Positions 31,822 through 41,784 of a stretch of 64,000 nucleotides of DNA are shown here, piece by piece (positions within the stretch are counted from its first letter, which is position 1; every line of letters begins with the position of its first letter). Both the position numbers and the translations under genes were made by a program. Source of the stretch: Gracilaria gracilis (lineage: Eukaryota; Rhodophyta; Florideophyceae; Gracilariales; Gracilariaceae); contig JARGSG010000191.1 in NCBI GenBank assembly GCA_030374805.1, positions 496,001 through 560,000 on the forward strand, read 5' to 3'. The notes beneath the pieces were generated by a model, which had not been told where the DNA came from, did no database searches, and saw nothing but the letters and a program-made list of their open reading frames with translations.

Positions 31822-33669
31822 GTTTCAAGCTACGGCTCGAAGCATAATTTACTGCCTTTATCGTACGATACTGGTTTGTCTGCACAGACACTCAATCGTT
31901 TACGTACGGTATGTAGCATCTACTTTTTCGACTTGGAACATATCGCGTTGTGTTTTCGAGAACAACGCGCCTACTCTACTGTCTATTTGCTGGGAATTCC
32001 GAACGGGCGTGGTACCAATCGCGAGCACGAACGAAGTATTGCTCTCCAGTTCTCCGCAAGGACGAATGTGGTACAGTCGAAAACCCGTACGGTACGACAC
32101 GTCACCCCCGTGACGGCAACACCTCTTCGTAATGCTGGACGTACACCGCCACGTCATCTGTGTGCTGTACCCGAATGGAACTGCATGCGCTCTTGCGCCG
32201 CATACGCACAGCCAGTCGGGTGGCGCGGCGCGGCTACCTGCAAGGCGAATCAAAAAATCCGTTGTGGAAATTGCCTGCCCGTACGGTATCAAAAACGACG
32301 ATTCAGTGTTTGGCCGCAAGCTCCGAAACGGTGGCGTTTCAGGCGCTCAAAATGCCCGATTTGGACTCGCCGCACGGTCAAAATACTTACGATTTTTTGG
32401 CTTGCGCGCGCGCGCCTCTACACACAATACTGTGTACCGAATCGGTTACTGATGCCGGCGCGGGACGCATACGCTCCACGCCCGAATAATTCGCAATTTT
32501 TTGAGCCCGACCGGTGCGCGTCATTGCTGGAAGACTTTTCTGGTTGGCGCGACCGTTTCCGTTCTGACCGTGCGCCGTATCACATTGTGACTGTCACCGA
32601 TCGATCTTCGTCACTGGATCGCTTCCAATTCGTACGGTCGCACCTTTTTCCCACGAACGCCCCTCGTCCGTACGGTCAGGATGAGCACTGATGGTCCTTC
32701 GACCATCAGCCCATTTACAAATAAGGATTACCGTTTCGGACGCGACGCAATCGCACAGACGGGCACCCGACCGCTACGGAGCCACCCGCCGTACGTTCTC
32801 CTTCGAGACGTACTGTGCACACCGATCGGACACCACACCGCCTGACGTTCTCCTTCGAGACGTACTCGGTACGCCGATTGAACACCCGCCAGACGTTTTC
32901 CGTCGAGACGTACTGTGCAGACCGATTCGGACAGCCGTCGGACGTTCTCCTTCGAGACGAGTCGCACGGGCCGACACGGATATACGCACGCCCTCGTTGC
33001 TGTCAGTATCTGTCTTCACGCCCACTCGTACGTAACAAGGCAAACGTCCCCAACGGTTCCGTCCGTATGGTGTCTCCTCCACTTAGGAAAATCGGGCATG
33101 GCTTCGCCCCGCCCTTCCCGGGCAAATTTTCCGAAAGCGGACGCTGTGGCTTCCCGTAATCCGTACGGACTCCACGCACGCGTGGCGCGTGTTACCGAAC
33201 GGATGACGCCAAGTGCAGACCCCGCGGTCGGCAGGGCTAATGACTTCGAAGCTCCGCCGGACACGCTCCGTGTGGTGACCGACACGGACGCCCTGCAGGA
33301 CAGGATGCACATTTCCGATCGGACTTGAACGTAAGAGGTACCGAGCTCGTTGACGGTACTCGAACAAGTGCCTACGGTCTGCACAGTTATTACGGTTGCG
33401 TACGCTCCGGATCAAGCCCCGTTTGTCTTCGATCCAGCGTTCGCGTGCCAGCGCCTTTCGTTCCGCTCGGTTTGGACCCTACCACACGTACACACGCTCC
33501 TCTCGTCGCTCCCGCTCTGGAAATTTTGGCATGGCTTCGGCCCGCCCTTTCCGGGCAAAATTTCCGAACGGACGTTATGGCGCCCTCTAAACCATACGGA
33601 TAGACGCGTACCGACTTGGCGACGTTACGCGGCGCTCCGAGGGCGGAGCGCAAGTGTAGGAGGGGGATC
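31822..33669 (+). other. Long untranslated 3' segment of the LTR element, with tandem repeats
   Basis: About 1.85 kb separates the chromodomain from the right LTR. It contains four or five ~50-bp units starting ACGTTCTCCTTCGAGACG (about 32791-32965). It is also rich in CCGNNCGG words. Open frames here are long only because the DNA is GC-rich; none shows a domain. A polypurine run ends it at 33669. Confidence 0.65.
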
Positions 33670-34212
33670 TGTAGTATAGTGGGTCCGAGTTGGTGCAGAG
33701 TGTGTCTGATCAGCCGTTCACGTACGAAGGGGTAGTGCACGACGGGCTGGTGCAGTGGCACCGCCACGTGTATGATTTGGTGATCAAGTGCCGGACGGGT
33801 TGGCACAGCGTACAAGTTGGCCACGTGTACGGACTTGGTAGTGACAGTGCAAATTAGACCGATCGTACAGTAGTTAGTAATGGGGCCCAGACCCGATATT
33901 TAGTTGTAGCTCGGATCTCCCGAGGCCCCAATCGTAAACGACAAGCATCTTCTGCCGAACGTCTTCTTCGCTAGTTTGCACTAACGATAGACCGCACGGC
34001 TACTCCTTTGTTGGGTTTCTCAGACCGTTCGTACCCTTCCGCGCGTTCCTGTACGTGCCTGGTGATACCAATCGTCCACTCTCCCCTCGACCGCCCGGTG
34101 CTTCCGCCCCTTCTCTCCGCTCGGATTCATTACAGTCACAAGACTGTACGCTACCGCCGCTCCAGTCTCAAGACCGCTTCGGACTCTCTCCCTTTTTGTG
34201 CATTATACCACA
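33670..34212 (+). repeat. 3' LTR
   Basis: 543 bp, over 99 % identical to 24772-25315; followed by the target duplication CGGTC. Confidence 0.95.
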
Positions 34213-35651
34213 CGGTCGATCTTGAAGGTGATATCCCGTCGTTCACGTACAACCTTCAGCATCTCCTTCCATTGTTTTTGAATCTCAATACGGACGGAGC
34301 GACGTTCGGCTTCGGTTTCTGGAGAGCGGACACCAGTCCACTTCTCTTCCGCTCATCGCGAAAACCGAAAATCCATAGGCCAGAGTCCTACAGCTTCAAA
34401 CGCGTTGGTTACCACATCTTCTGTCAACGATTTAAAGCCAGCGACGCCAAGCTTGAGCTTTGTACCCATATCACCGAAGTCAAGAAATGACAATTGTCCC
34501 AATGCATTGAACGTCTCCCGTATGGCAGCCTTGAATTGTTTGTTTATCGACTGGTCACATGCTTGTAGAAAATGCGACGTATTTGCAGGACTTTGGATCA
34601 CCTCTATATTGGCTGCCTTTGCCTTTGACAACCAAACATGGCCGTTCCTGGATTTGTGCCCGTCCAAGAGAAGAAGCAGTTTCTTATCGTTCGAATAATT
34701 CTCAGCATGTGTCGTGATATGGTCAATCACAAACGGTATGAGTTCCTTGGTCATTGAACCGCTTGGGCTGCATGTGACAAATGCGTCATGCGGGGACCAG
34801 TTCTTCTCTGTCAACCAATGTAGAACCCCAGCGTCGTCTTTGAAGTCTTGGGGCGACAGCGGACTATACCATCGGTTCATGTTGTTTGCGCCAGCAAAAA
34901 TGAAAAACGGAGGAAGAACCTCGCCTGCCGCAGATGCAATCACCACAGCCGTTAGATGCCTTCCCTGCGAATCACAGCTCATTTTCTGCCCCCCGTGATG
35001 AGTGTTAGCAGAAACAAAACCCTTCTGCGTCTCTGTCATATTGATGGTCACCTGAGTCTCATCCATATTCCAGATGTTGCGTGGATCGTCAAGAATACCA
35101 GGGTTCTGGTTCTCGCATAACTTCAGCGCCGCGACAAGTGCCTTAACGTGATCAGGGTTTCCGGCAGCTATCTTAGCTCCTGCGCGAGATTCCATCTTGC
35201 GGAATGTTATATCCCAATGGCGACACCGAAACGAGCGAACCCAGTCTTCAGATGGATATTTGTTGGTAAACCCCTCTCTATCATCGTTTGCCACATCCGC
35301 TGCAATCGACTTTAGTGATTCCTTGGACACTGGAAACCCATGCCTTTCGCATTCTGTGAGGCGTTCTACGATGGCTCTTTCTTCGAGAAATGACAGCACT
35401 GCTTTGCGACCGCGTTTAAGGTCGTATGAAGAATCGTCATATTCTACGTTCTCTTTATCTGCCAAATCAAGGCTCGACTTAAGCCTTCCAATAGTTCCCA
35501 TTGATAATCCAGTAGCCCGATGAATGGCGCGGTAGGACCTCTTCTCCTTGAGTAGAAAAACGGCTTGGTGTCGTTGTTTTCGTATACTGTTTTCGTTGTG
35601 CTCTCTGGATTTGCGTTTTATAGTCTGACGACGCATTGACGCCGTCGTCAT
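34213..35651 (-). pseudogene. N-terminal and catalytic part of the split pogo-type transposase
   Basis: The frame starts at 35651 and reads a helix-turn-helix (SYRAIHRATGLSMGTIGRLK), a second DNA-binding part, then the DDE_1 catalytic core: IWNMDETQVTI (first D), KLLLLLDGHKS (second D), and SHFLQACDQSINKQF (third D). It ends VGLWPMDFRFSR followed by an in-frame TGA at 34353; the next codons AEEKWTGVRS remain in frame up to the LTR element and continue on its far side. A CGA-to-TGA change would explain the stop. Because two TGA stops and a 9.4-kb insert interrupt it, this copy is inactive. Confidence 0.88.
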
Positions 35652-36177
35652 GATGGTGTGTTGGTTTGGGTGGCATGGTAACGATTGCGACTGTCAGGGC
35701 GATGCGTTAAGTGTTCTCAGGGGGCAATAGAACGTGTGTCAGAACAGCGCAGCCTCTGTAAAAAGATTGTCATAGACGGAATGATATAAAGATGATAACG
35801 TAATGTGTCTGCTAGTTCACTTAAATTAAAGGCGGTAATGAGTGTAGTGCTACTCTGAATTGAGCCGGAGGTGTGCGGGAAGTTCAAGCGAAGGAAGCCA
35901 AGTGCTCCTCGCGGGGATTGGAGGCTTTCAAGGTATACTCGGAATTTAATTACCCAACTGGGGTAAGTGCACCACATTAGCCCCATGCACCAGATTACCC
36001 TCCCGGGGAAGGTACTTCGAAAGAACTGAGGTGCTGTTTTCAGTTCATGCGGAAGCTTTTGGTCGGTTACTGAGGACACATTCCGTAACGATCTGTTAAC
36101 CACCAATGTAAAGCAACTGAGAAGCCGCCACAGAAACGTCCAACAGGAGAAACTGTAGAGGCGGCAGCAAAGATCTG

Positions 36178-36280
36178 ATTGGCTAGTGTTGAAGCCGCAA
36201 GAATGGAACTATTGGCTATTGAAAGGCCGCAAAAATGGAACTATTGGCCGTTGAAAGGCCGCGAAAGTCATCTGATTGGC
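36178..36280. promoter_or_regulatory. Four evenly spaced CCAAT boxes in ~32-bp tandem units
   Basis: ATTGGC (CCAAT on the minus strand) occurs at 36178, 36211, 36243 and 36275, that is every 32-33 bp. The two middle copies lie in near-identical units (AATGGAACTATTGGC...TTGAAAGGCCGC). CCAAT boxes bind NF-Y in other eukaryotes. The array lies about 420 bp before an open frame at 36703. Confidence 0.7.
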
Positions 36281-36702
36281 CAAGGAAGGCTGTAAAACCT
36301 GCTAAAATAGAGGTAGCTTACATGACGTTCCAATGCAGGTGGAACTCAATAAAGCCCGGTCACACAGTCACGTTCATTATTCTTCAGAAGGTACTCAATG
36401 ATAGTTTTATATCCGCTTAACCCTTTAACTTCCAGAAATCCTTAACGGATATATAAAGCTCATATCGGCACCCAATAGGATTGCTGTAAGAGAGGATATT
36501 TTTATACAAAACGAGAGTACATTGATAGCGTAGTGCACGCCTCATGCAACTTTTCTGCGTTGGTCATGTACTCGAAATCGCAACTAATGTGCACCAAAAC
36601 GCCCTCGAACCCTAGAAAAACAGCACATGAGTGTTCACAATGATGTAAGTTATGGTCGTGTTTTACGGTTTGGTCAGGGTAAATACGAGCTCTATATCAT
36701 AA

Positions 36703-37242
36703 GTGCCAAGGTACATGAGAACTATGCCGACTTCGACAGAAACCGAGATTATGGCTCCACCCAAAAGCGTCTCCACTGTCAGTGACGGAAACTACATTAC
36801 GAAACAAGCTTTGACGATTATCATGTTACAGACTCATGAAAAATCTTTCCAGGACGATGCCAAACAAAAAAAAGACAAAGAGACCTCTCTAATCAAGCTC
36901 TGTAATAGCAATACAAATATTCCGATTTCAAATCAACAAAGACAACACACTGATGTTACTAGCAGCGACATTCGAGACTGCAACACCAACAACTGCTTCA
37001 CAGAACTAGGAGTTTTAACAGTCGAAACTCCCACGCGTGCTTCTCCTAGCAAGAAACAAATCGATGCTCTTTCAGGCAACAATAGCAACAGCAGAAGATC
37101 AATCTGTGACGATTCTAAGAAAAGTAAGTCTGCAAGTGAGGCAAATGATTTAAAAAGTGATGATAAATCGGAACTAAAGATGTGTAGAGACTGTGGTGGT
37201 ACAAACTACCAAAAAAAATATTCTTGCATAGAATTAGTGTAA
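36703..37242 (+). CDS. Uncharacterised 179-residue open frame, low complexity
   Basis: The product is Ser/Asn/Lys/Thr-rich and probably disordered (SKKSKSASEANDLKSDDKSE) and ends CRDCGGTNYQKKYSC, with three cysteines in 13 residues. No known domain is visible. Composition turns sharply AT-rich right after it. It may be a real gene driven from the CCAAT array, a gene fragment, or chance; the start is not fixed. Confidence 0.3.
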   Translation: MPRYMRTMPTSTETEIMAPPKSVSTVSDGNYITKQALTIIMLQTHEKSFQDDAKQKKDKETSLIKLCNSNTNIPISNQQRQHTDVTSSDIRDCNTNNCFTELGVLTVETPTRASPSKKQIDALSGNNSNSRRSICDDSKKSKSASEANDLKSDDKSELKMCRDCGGTNYQKKYSCIELV

Positions 37243-39097
37243 CACGGTAACCAAAAACTAAAATATTGTTAGAAAACCTTTCAAAAATCTTACATGCTTT
37301 TCCCAAAACCTTTTGAAAAACTTATATACTTTTCAGAGCTTTTATCCAAAGTCTATGTACTATTGATTTATCAGTTTACAAGGCCAAACTGAACCGTATT
37401 CGAGTCCCGATATTGACTAATAATATAAGTATTACACTAAAAAAATTTTGTTAAACCCCAAAATACTCTTTTATTGCGCAGCGTAAACTACAAATGTTTG
37501 CTTTCATATAAACAAAAATTTATTTCAATTTATGTAGAAAGTTAATAATTTTCAAAATTTTCACTTTCTTGGAATTATTTTTTAAACCACAATACATTAA
37601 TTAGAACCCACAAGAAATCTTTTTCTTTCCCCCAAAACCAATATGTTCAGTTAATGAAATATAAAGTGCATAACAAAAAAGATACTTATATTTGCAAGAT
37701 ATGGCGACTTTCCAAAATAACATTAAAAGCAGCTTCACTCAATATCTTAGTATCATAAGCAGCAGCAATTTTTTATAAATTGGTCTTTTCAGAAAGGTTA
37801 AAAACCGTACGTCATATGGTTCAAAAAGCGGTAAAATTCTCTATGCAATTGAAATTTTTCGTTAAAATCATTTCTTTCTCGAAAATAAGTATCTTAGAAA
37901 CCCAGAAGAGAGATTAACTGCTGGCATTTTTGTGCGAAGAGATATATTAGGAACATATGTTTCTTCGCATGATAGTATTGCTTTCCACAAATGTCTCTCA
38001 GATGTTGAAATAGCCGAAAAGCTTCTTGTTGCTGCAATTCAAGATCTCATCCTAGATTAGTTTCTCTTCGTATCTGAATTGAGAAGGAAAGCCTTGCATA
38101 GCCTTATTCTATGTGCTTTTCAATTTTGCCACATGTTAAGATAAAACTTAAACTTAGGCGCCAGCTCCGAATCAAACTACTGAATTTTTTGTAGGACATA
38201 TATGTCCCAATATAAAATTTCGTTTCTATTTCGGGACAATTATGTCATTGAAGTGAAGCGCTTTTCAAGAAAACTTTGAATCATGGTTTTGTATACAACT
38301 CTAATTTTTGTATATCAGAAATTTGGTGAAAAGCATGTGTCTTCTCTCATGATTGTATGCGTTTTGATATATCTCTTTCAGATGTTGGGACCGATAACGT
38401 TTTCCTTTCCGCTGCAACTCGGGGCAGTCATCCAAGTTCAGTTTCTCTTCGTATCCGAATTGAAACGAAAAAGAATTTTATATGCTTTTCGATTTTGTTA
38501 CAAGTTGAGGTAAAACATAAATTTTGGGTTCCACTTCCGAATTAAGTTACTGAGAACTTTGTAGAACGTATATGTCCCGATCTAGAATTTCGTTTTTATT
38601 TCGAGACAATTACGTCACTGAAATGAAGTCCCTTTTAGGAAACTGTGAAGCGTGGTTTTGTATCTGACTTTGATTTGTCTACATCACGTTCAAACAAATT
38701 TACATATAAAGAGTTGCAATTTCTCTTTATCACCATGTGCGTTTTGCTATGATGTAATGTAGGACAAAAACTATGATCCCATCCTCGAAACTAAGTAAGT
38801 TTCACTTTGTAGGATATAGTTGTCTCGAAGTAGGATGTTTTTGCATGGTGGAGGAATAATGTGATGTAAATGGACCCTTTCTTAGTTCCATTGTAAGGCA
38901 TATCATCGTATCCACCTTTGATCTATCTCAATAGAGCTCGAAAACATTGGGGTCCAGGGATCTTCTTAATTCTTCTTCTGCCAGGAAGGAAACGAGAGCA
39001 GCAATCTGTTTTGATCCGTGTAGATTAAGCGAAGGAAATTGAAAAAGCAGAAATATGATAAATATTTTCAAGCTTTGACGGCATACTGTGTATAACG
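37243..39097. repeat. AT-rich island with a ~370-bp tandem duplication
   Basis: This stretch is far more AT-rich than its surroundings. Two units of about 370-380 bp repeat head to tail from about 37950 to 38700: TTTCTCTTCGTATC at 38061 and 38442, TATATGTCCC at 38199 and 38569, and ATTTCG with GGGACAATTATGTCA-like words. Unit one contains the palindrome GGACATATATGTCC. A fading third unit may follow to about 38840. No gene is visible. Satellite DNA, an old AT-rich insertion or a replication-related region are all possible. Confidence 0.6.
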
Positions 39098-40276
39098 ATG
39101 AGGAATAATCTGATTCGTTATCTGCCTCACGACGACGACCTCCATCAATTCGAAGTCGTTCTCTACAATATGGATATCCACTGCAAGGGTAAGATCATAA
39201 ACTGGTTTCATGAGCTCGAATCAAAAGGCCGTCAAGGACTTTTATGGCCTGCGTAGTATGCATTTGTTGATGGACTTTTAATGAGTGATGCCGTGGCAGT
39301 GGAGTCGGAATTTACCACGGAAAGACTTCAGGGGCTGCGCCAAGAAGACTGGAACACAAGTGTGCATATAAAGAAGTTTAATTCAGAACTTGGGGTGGAG
39401 TCCAGTAGTCTCTGGATAACCCGAACAGAAATGTTCGCCCCTCAGGCAATGGTTTCACAGGTGATGCAAAATATTGCGTCGGTCTTTCACAAGCAATATA
39501 GTCTTCAGTTCGATATATCACTTCCACAACTACTTCTTCTATCCTACGCTGGGTTTACGTCAACTTATTTTCACGATGAAGAAGCATCCAGCTCTTACCG
39601 CTGTTTTCTTTATCTTGGAATCGCCACCATCTCGAGCGACGAAGTGCAAAGACCGATTGGTTGAAGGATGCATTACGCGTCTATTGCGGTAGCAGCAAAA
39701 GAATCTATCGTTTACGCACAGGAACAGAACGGTAATATGAAGAGAGGGCTCTCCTTGGAGGCCTATTTTAATGAAAGGGAAAACACTTATAGGCTTCATG
39801 CGGGGGATATTCTGCTCATCTCCGCTGACCAACCATTTGCCATTCAACTCGCGACAAAACACCGCATGCAAACGGCAAGGATGTTAACCTGGACTATGAG
39901 CGAAAAAAACATCAGCAACCACCACGAGCCCCACTCTATGCCCCCATCACCAGCAATTCTTATGCCGTTGTATAAACTTGTGGACAGCACCAATGATGCG
40001 AAAGTGGTGTACAAAGCGCAGAGAGAAGAGCTCAACAACCGACTGCAGGAGAGTTGTAACCAAGCGGGAGTAATGATGGAAAGTCTCCGCGTTACCCCCC
40101 GTCGGTATGCACCTTGGGATATTGCACGAACTGCAATTCGCGAGAACTACATCATTCCATTCTGTTCACCCCGTTTTTGGGAGGACTTTGCATCGGCCGT
40201 GGGCATGATTCACGACGCAGAGCAGCCCGTTGATGAGTTTGAGGACTCCCTTTTGTCCGTTAGTGGAAAAAATTGA
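39098..40276 (+). pseudogene. Uncharacterised frame of 392 codons with two in-frame stops
   Basis: One frame runs from ATG 39098 (MRNNLIRYLPHDDDLHQFEV) to TAA 40276 but is interrupted by TAG at 39254 and TGA at 39662. Both sides of each stop look protein-like (GRQGLLWPA-stop-YAFVDGLL; SSDEVQRPIG-stop-RMHYA). No frameshift is present. Either the gene is decayed by point changes or short in-phase introns hold the stops. The family is not recognised. A weak echo of its LLWPA region appears near 45960-46010, suggesting a repeated gene family or transposon-borne gene. Confidence 0.45.
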
Positions 40277-40933
40277 TGTCTCCATTTTGCTGGCGACTTG
40301 ATAGCGTGCAACAAAGAAGCCTCGAGAAACAGGACGTGATGAAGATATCTCCTCATGTCATGAAGGTTAGGTCTATCAGTTGCAGCTATGCCACTCAGAT
40401 TACAGAATACTGACGCTTGTTTCTTGTTTGTTATAGCAGTTGTGTTGTGACTAAGCTCTCGTAGGTGGTTCAACCGGTCCCATCCGTCGATGAAGAGTGA
40501 GCTCTTAAACCACACATTTTCATTCTGAAGCACGCTGGTCTTGTACTATCGCCTTACCTGCCTTGTGGAAACTTTAAAGTCTGCAATATTGCTCGATATC
40601 TTGGAGCAGATCGAAATGGCTAACTACACACACGCCAACTCCGTGATAAGCTGACACGCCCTCCCTCGCATTTAAGTGGTCAGAAGTTTTTTCTGCTAAC
40701 TCCAAATTTTGTGCGGCCTTGCCCTCCTTGTTAAACACAACGGCCCGGCCGATGTCGCGTTAGTTATGTCGTAAGGGGTCTTGTGATGTATTTCGAATAG
40801 TTCATATCTGTTGACACTCTTCCTCACTTGTGACTGCTGATACGGTATTCGTACTTTGATGTCCAAGGTATATCTGCTTCGTTTTGAAGTGAAACCATCG
40901 CTGCTGTAAGTTTTCGTACCCTTTGTCTCTGTT
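40277..40933. other. Spacer with an unexplained open frame
   Basis: On the minus strand near 40770-40590 a frame reads VVFNKEGKAAQNLELAEKTS, which looks protein-like but has no start or recognised domain. It might be a last exon of the SurE-like gene in another phase. Nothing else was seen. Confidence 0.3.
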
Positions 40934-41548
40934 CTACACAACTGATGAATAGTTTCTACAGGAAAGTGTCAGGCAACGGTATACTCCAAACTTTGCAAGT
41001 AGGCGGGTGTGCGGCTCAATTGCAGGTGTAATACATTCTGCGGGTGCTCCTTTGGAAACCGAAAAGACCCTAAGTAGTCTCTTTGTTGTACCATTCATCT
41101 TCGCGATTCCGTACCGCTTCTCATATTCAAGGTGGCACGGCAATGTTAGTGCCACTCCAGGAGTGATACGCTGGTTGCATGCGGAATTGTTCTGCCCAGA
41201 GGCAACGACAACAAAATTATGGTCTTCCGCAACGAGGTTTTGTGCAAGGGGAAGCATTAGAGCATCTTTTGGGTGAATTCCATCATCGTTAGTGAGCAAA
41301 ATAGTCCGCTGGGGACCATATTGGGTTACTGGGTCATCTGAAATTGTAAGAGTGCTATTGTGTCTCACAGTCGGAGGCCGCGATTGGGAACACTTGTATT
41401 TGCTTCTCGCAGTTCCACCCAAACGACCAGGATGTGGTGCGTTGAGAAACGCGCTTGAAGGATTGTGGGATGCAAGGCAGCTAAACGCAGATTCCATCCG
41501 TGGGAAATAAGTTGGGCAATCTCGTAATTCTAAACCTGATGCTGACAC
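40934..41548 (-). CDS. SurE-like survival protein / 5'-nucleotidase, C-terminally short
   Basis: The frame has 204 residues. After a polar leader of about 80 residues comes the SurE core: RTILLTNDDGIHP with the metal-binding Asp pair, FVVVASGQNNSACNQRIT with the next ligand region, and VFSVSKGAPAECI, the counterpart of SVSGTPADCV. SurE family enzymes are metal-dependent phosphatases on nucleoside monophosphates. The second half of the fold, with the SGIN motif and later conserved blocks, is missing; the frame ends soon after. A GTATAC at the end of the homology could be a splice donor to a further exon, or the gene is truncated. The leader might be a plastid or mitochondrial signal. Confidence 0.7.
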   Translation of the reverse strand: MSASGLELRDCPTYFPRMESAFSCLASHNPSSAFLNAPHPGRLGGTARSKYKCSQSRPPTVRHNSTLTISDDPVTQYGPQRTILLTNDDGIHPKDALMLPLAQNLVAEDHNFVVVASGQNNSACNQRITPGVALTLPCHLEYEKRYGIAKMNGTTKRLLRVFSVSKGAPAECITPAIEPHTRLLAKFGVYRCLTLSCRNYSSVV

Positions 41549-41784
41549 ATCATCAACGCTGCCCGCCGGTGGTCCGCCTCTCTACGGTTCGCGGAGTTCT
41601 ACCTTCATCAGACTCGTGAGACTGCACAGTTCTTCATCGAATCGACCTGAGCGCCAGACTCGTGCGTGGAGACATTGAAGAGCGCGTCTTCTGCTGTTGC
41701 TTCCTCCTAATCTGTCCCAGATTAAGGATAGATTTCTGAGTCTGCGTCTACTCTATCACAGCAATAGGTGCACAATCGCCTCTT

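Larger units (their letters stand above)
24772..34212 (+). mobile_element. Ty3/gypsy LTR retroelement with chromodomain (chromovirus type), young
   Basis: Two LTRs of 544 and 543 bp, over 99 % identical, begin TGTAGTATA and end TATACCACA. A 5-bp target duplication CGGTC flanks the whole (24767-24771; 34213-34217). A primer-binding-site candidate starting TGGTCTCCC follows the left LTR at 25317, and a polypurine run (AGGAGGGGGAT) precedes the right LTR. The order is gag region, protease, reverse transcriptase, RNase H, integrase, chromodomain, which is the Ty3/gypsy order. The pol frame is open from reverse transcriptase to chromodomain; the gag-protease part is spread over several frames, so the copy looks broken at perhaps two to four places. 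It sits inside a pogo-type transposon. Confidence 0.93.
23712..36012. mobile_element. Pogo-type DNA transposon split by an LTR retroelement
   Basis: The ends are inverted copies: CCTTCCTCGGGCGGGTATTG (from 23712) and, on the opposite strand from 36012, CCTTCCCCGGGAGGGTAATC, with about 25 of 29 positions equal including the TGGTGCA inner part. Each is flanked by TA (23710-23711; 36013-36014), the usual target duplication of the Tc1/mariner-pogo group. A 9.4-kb LTR element sits inside, so the element itself is about 2.86 kb. It encodes one minus-strand transposase, read on both sides of the insert. The insert must be younger than this copy. Confidence 0.88.
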
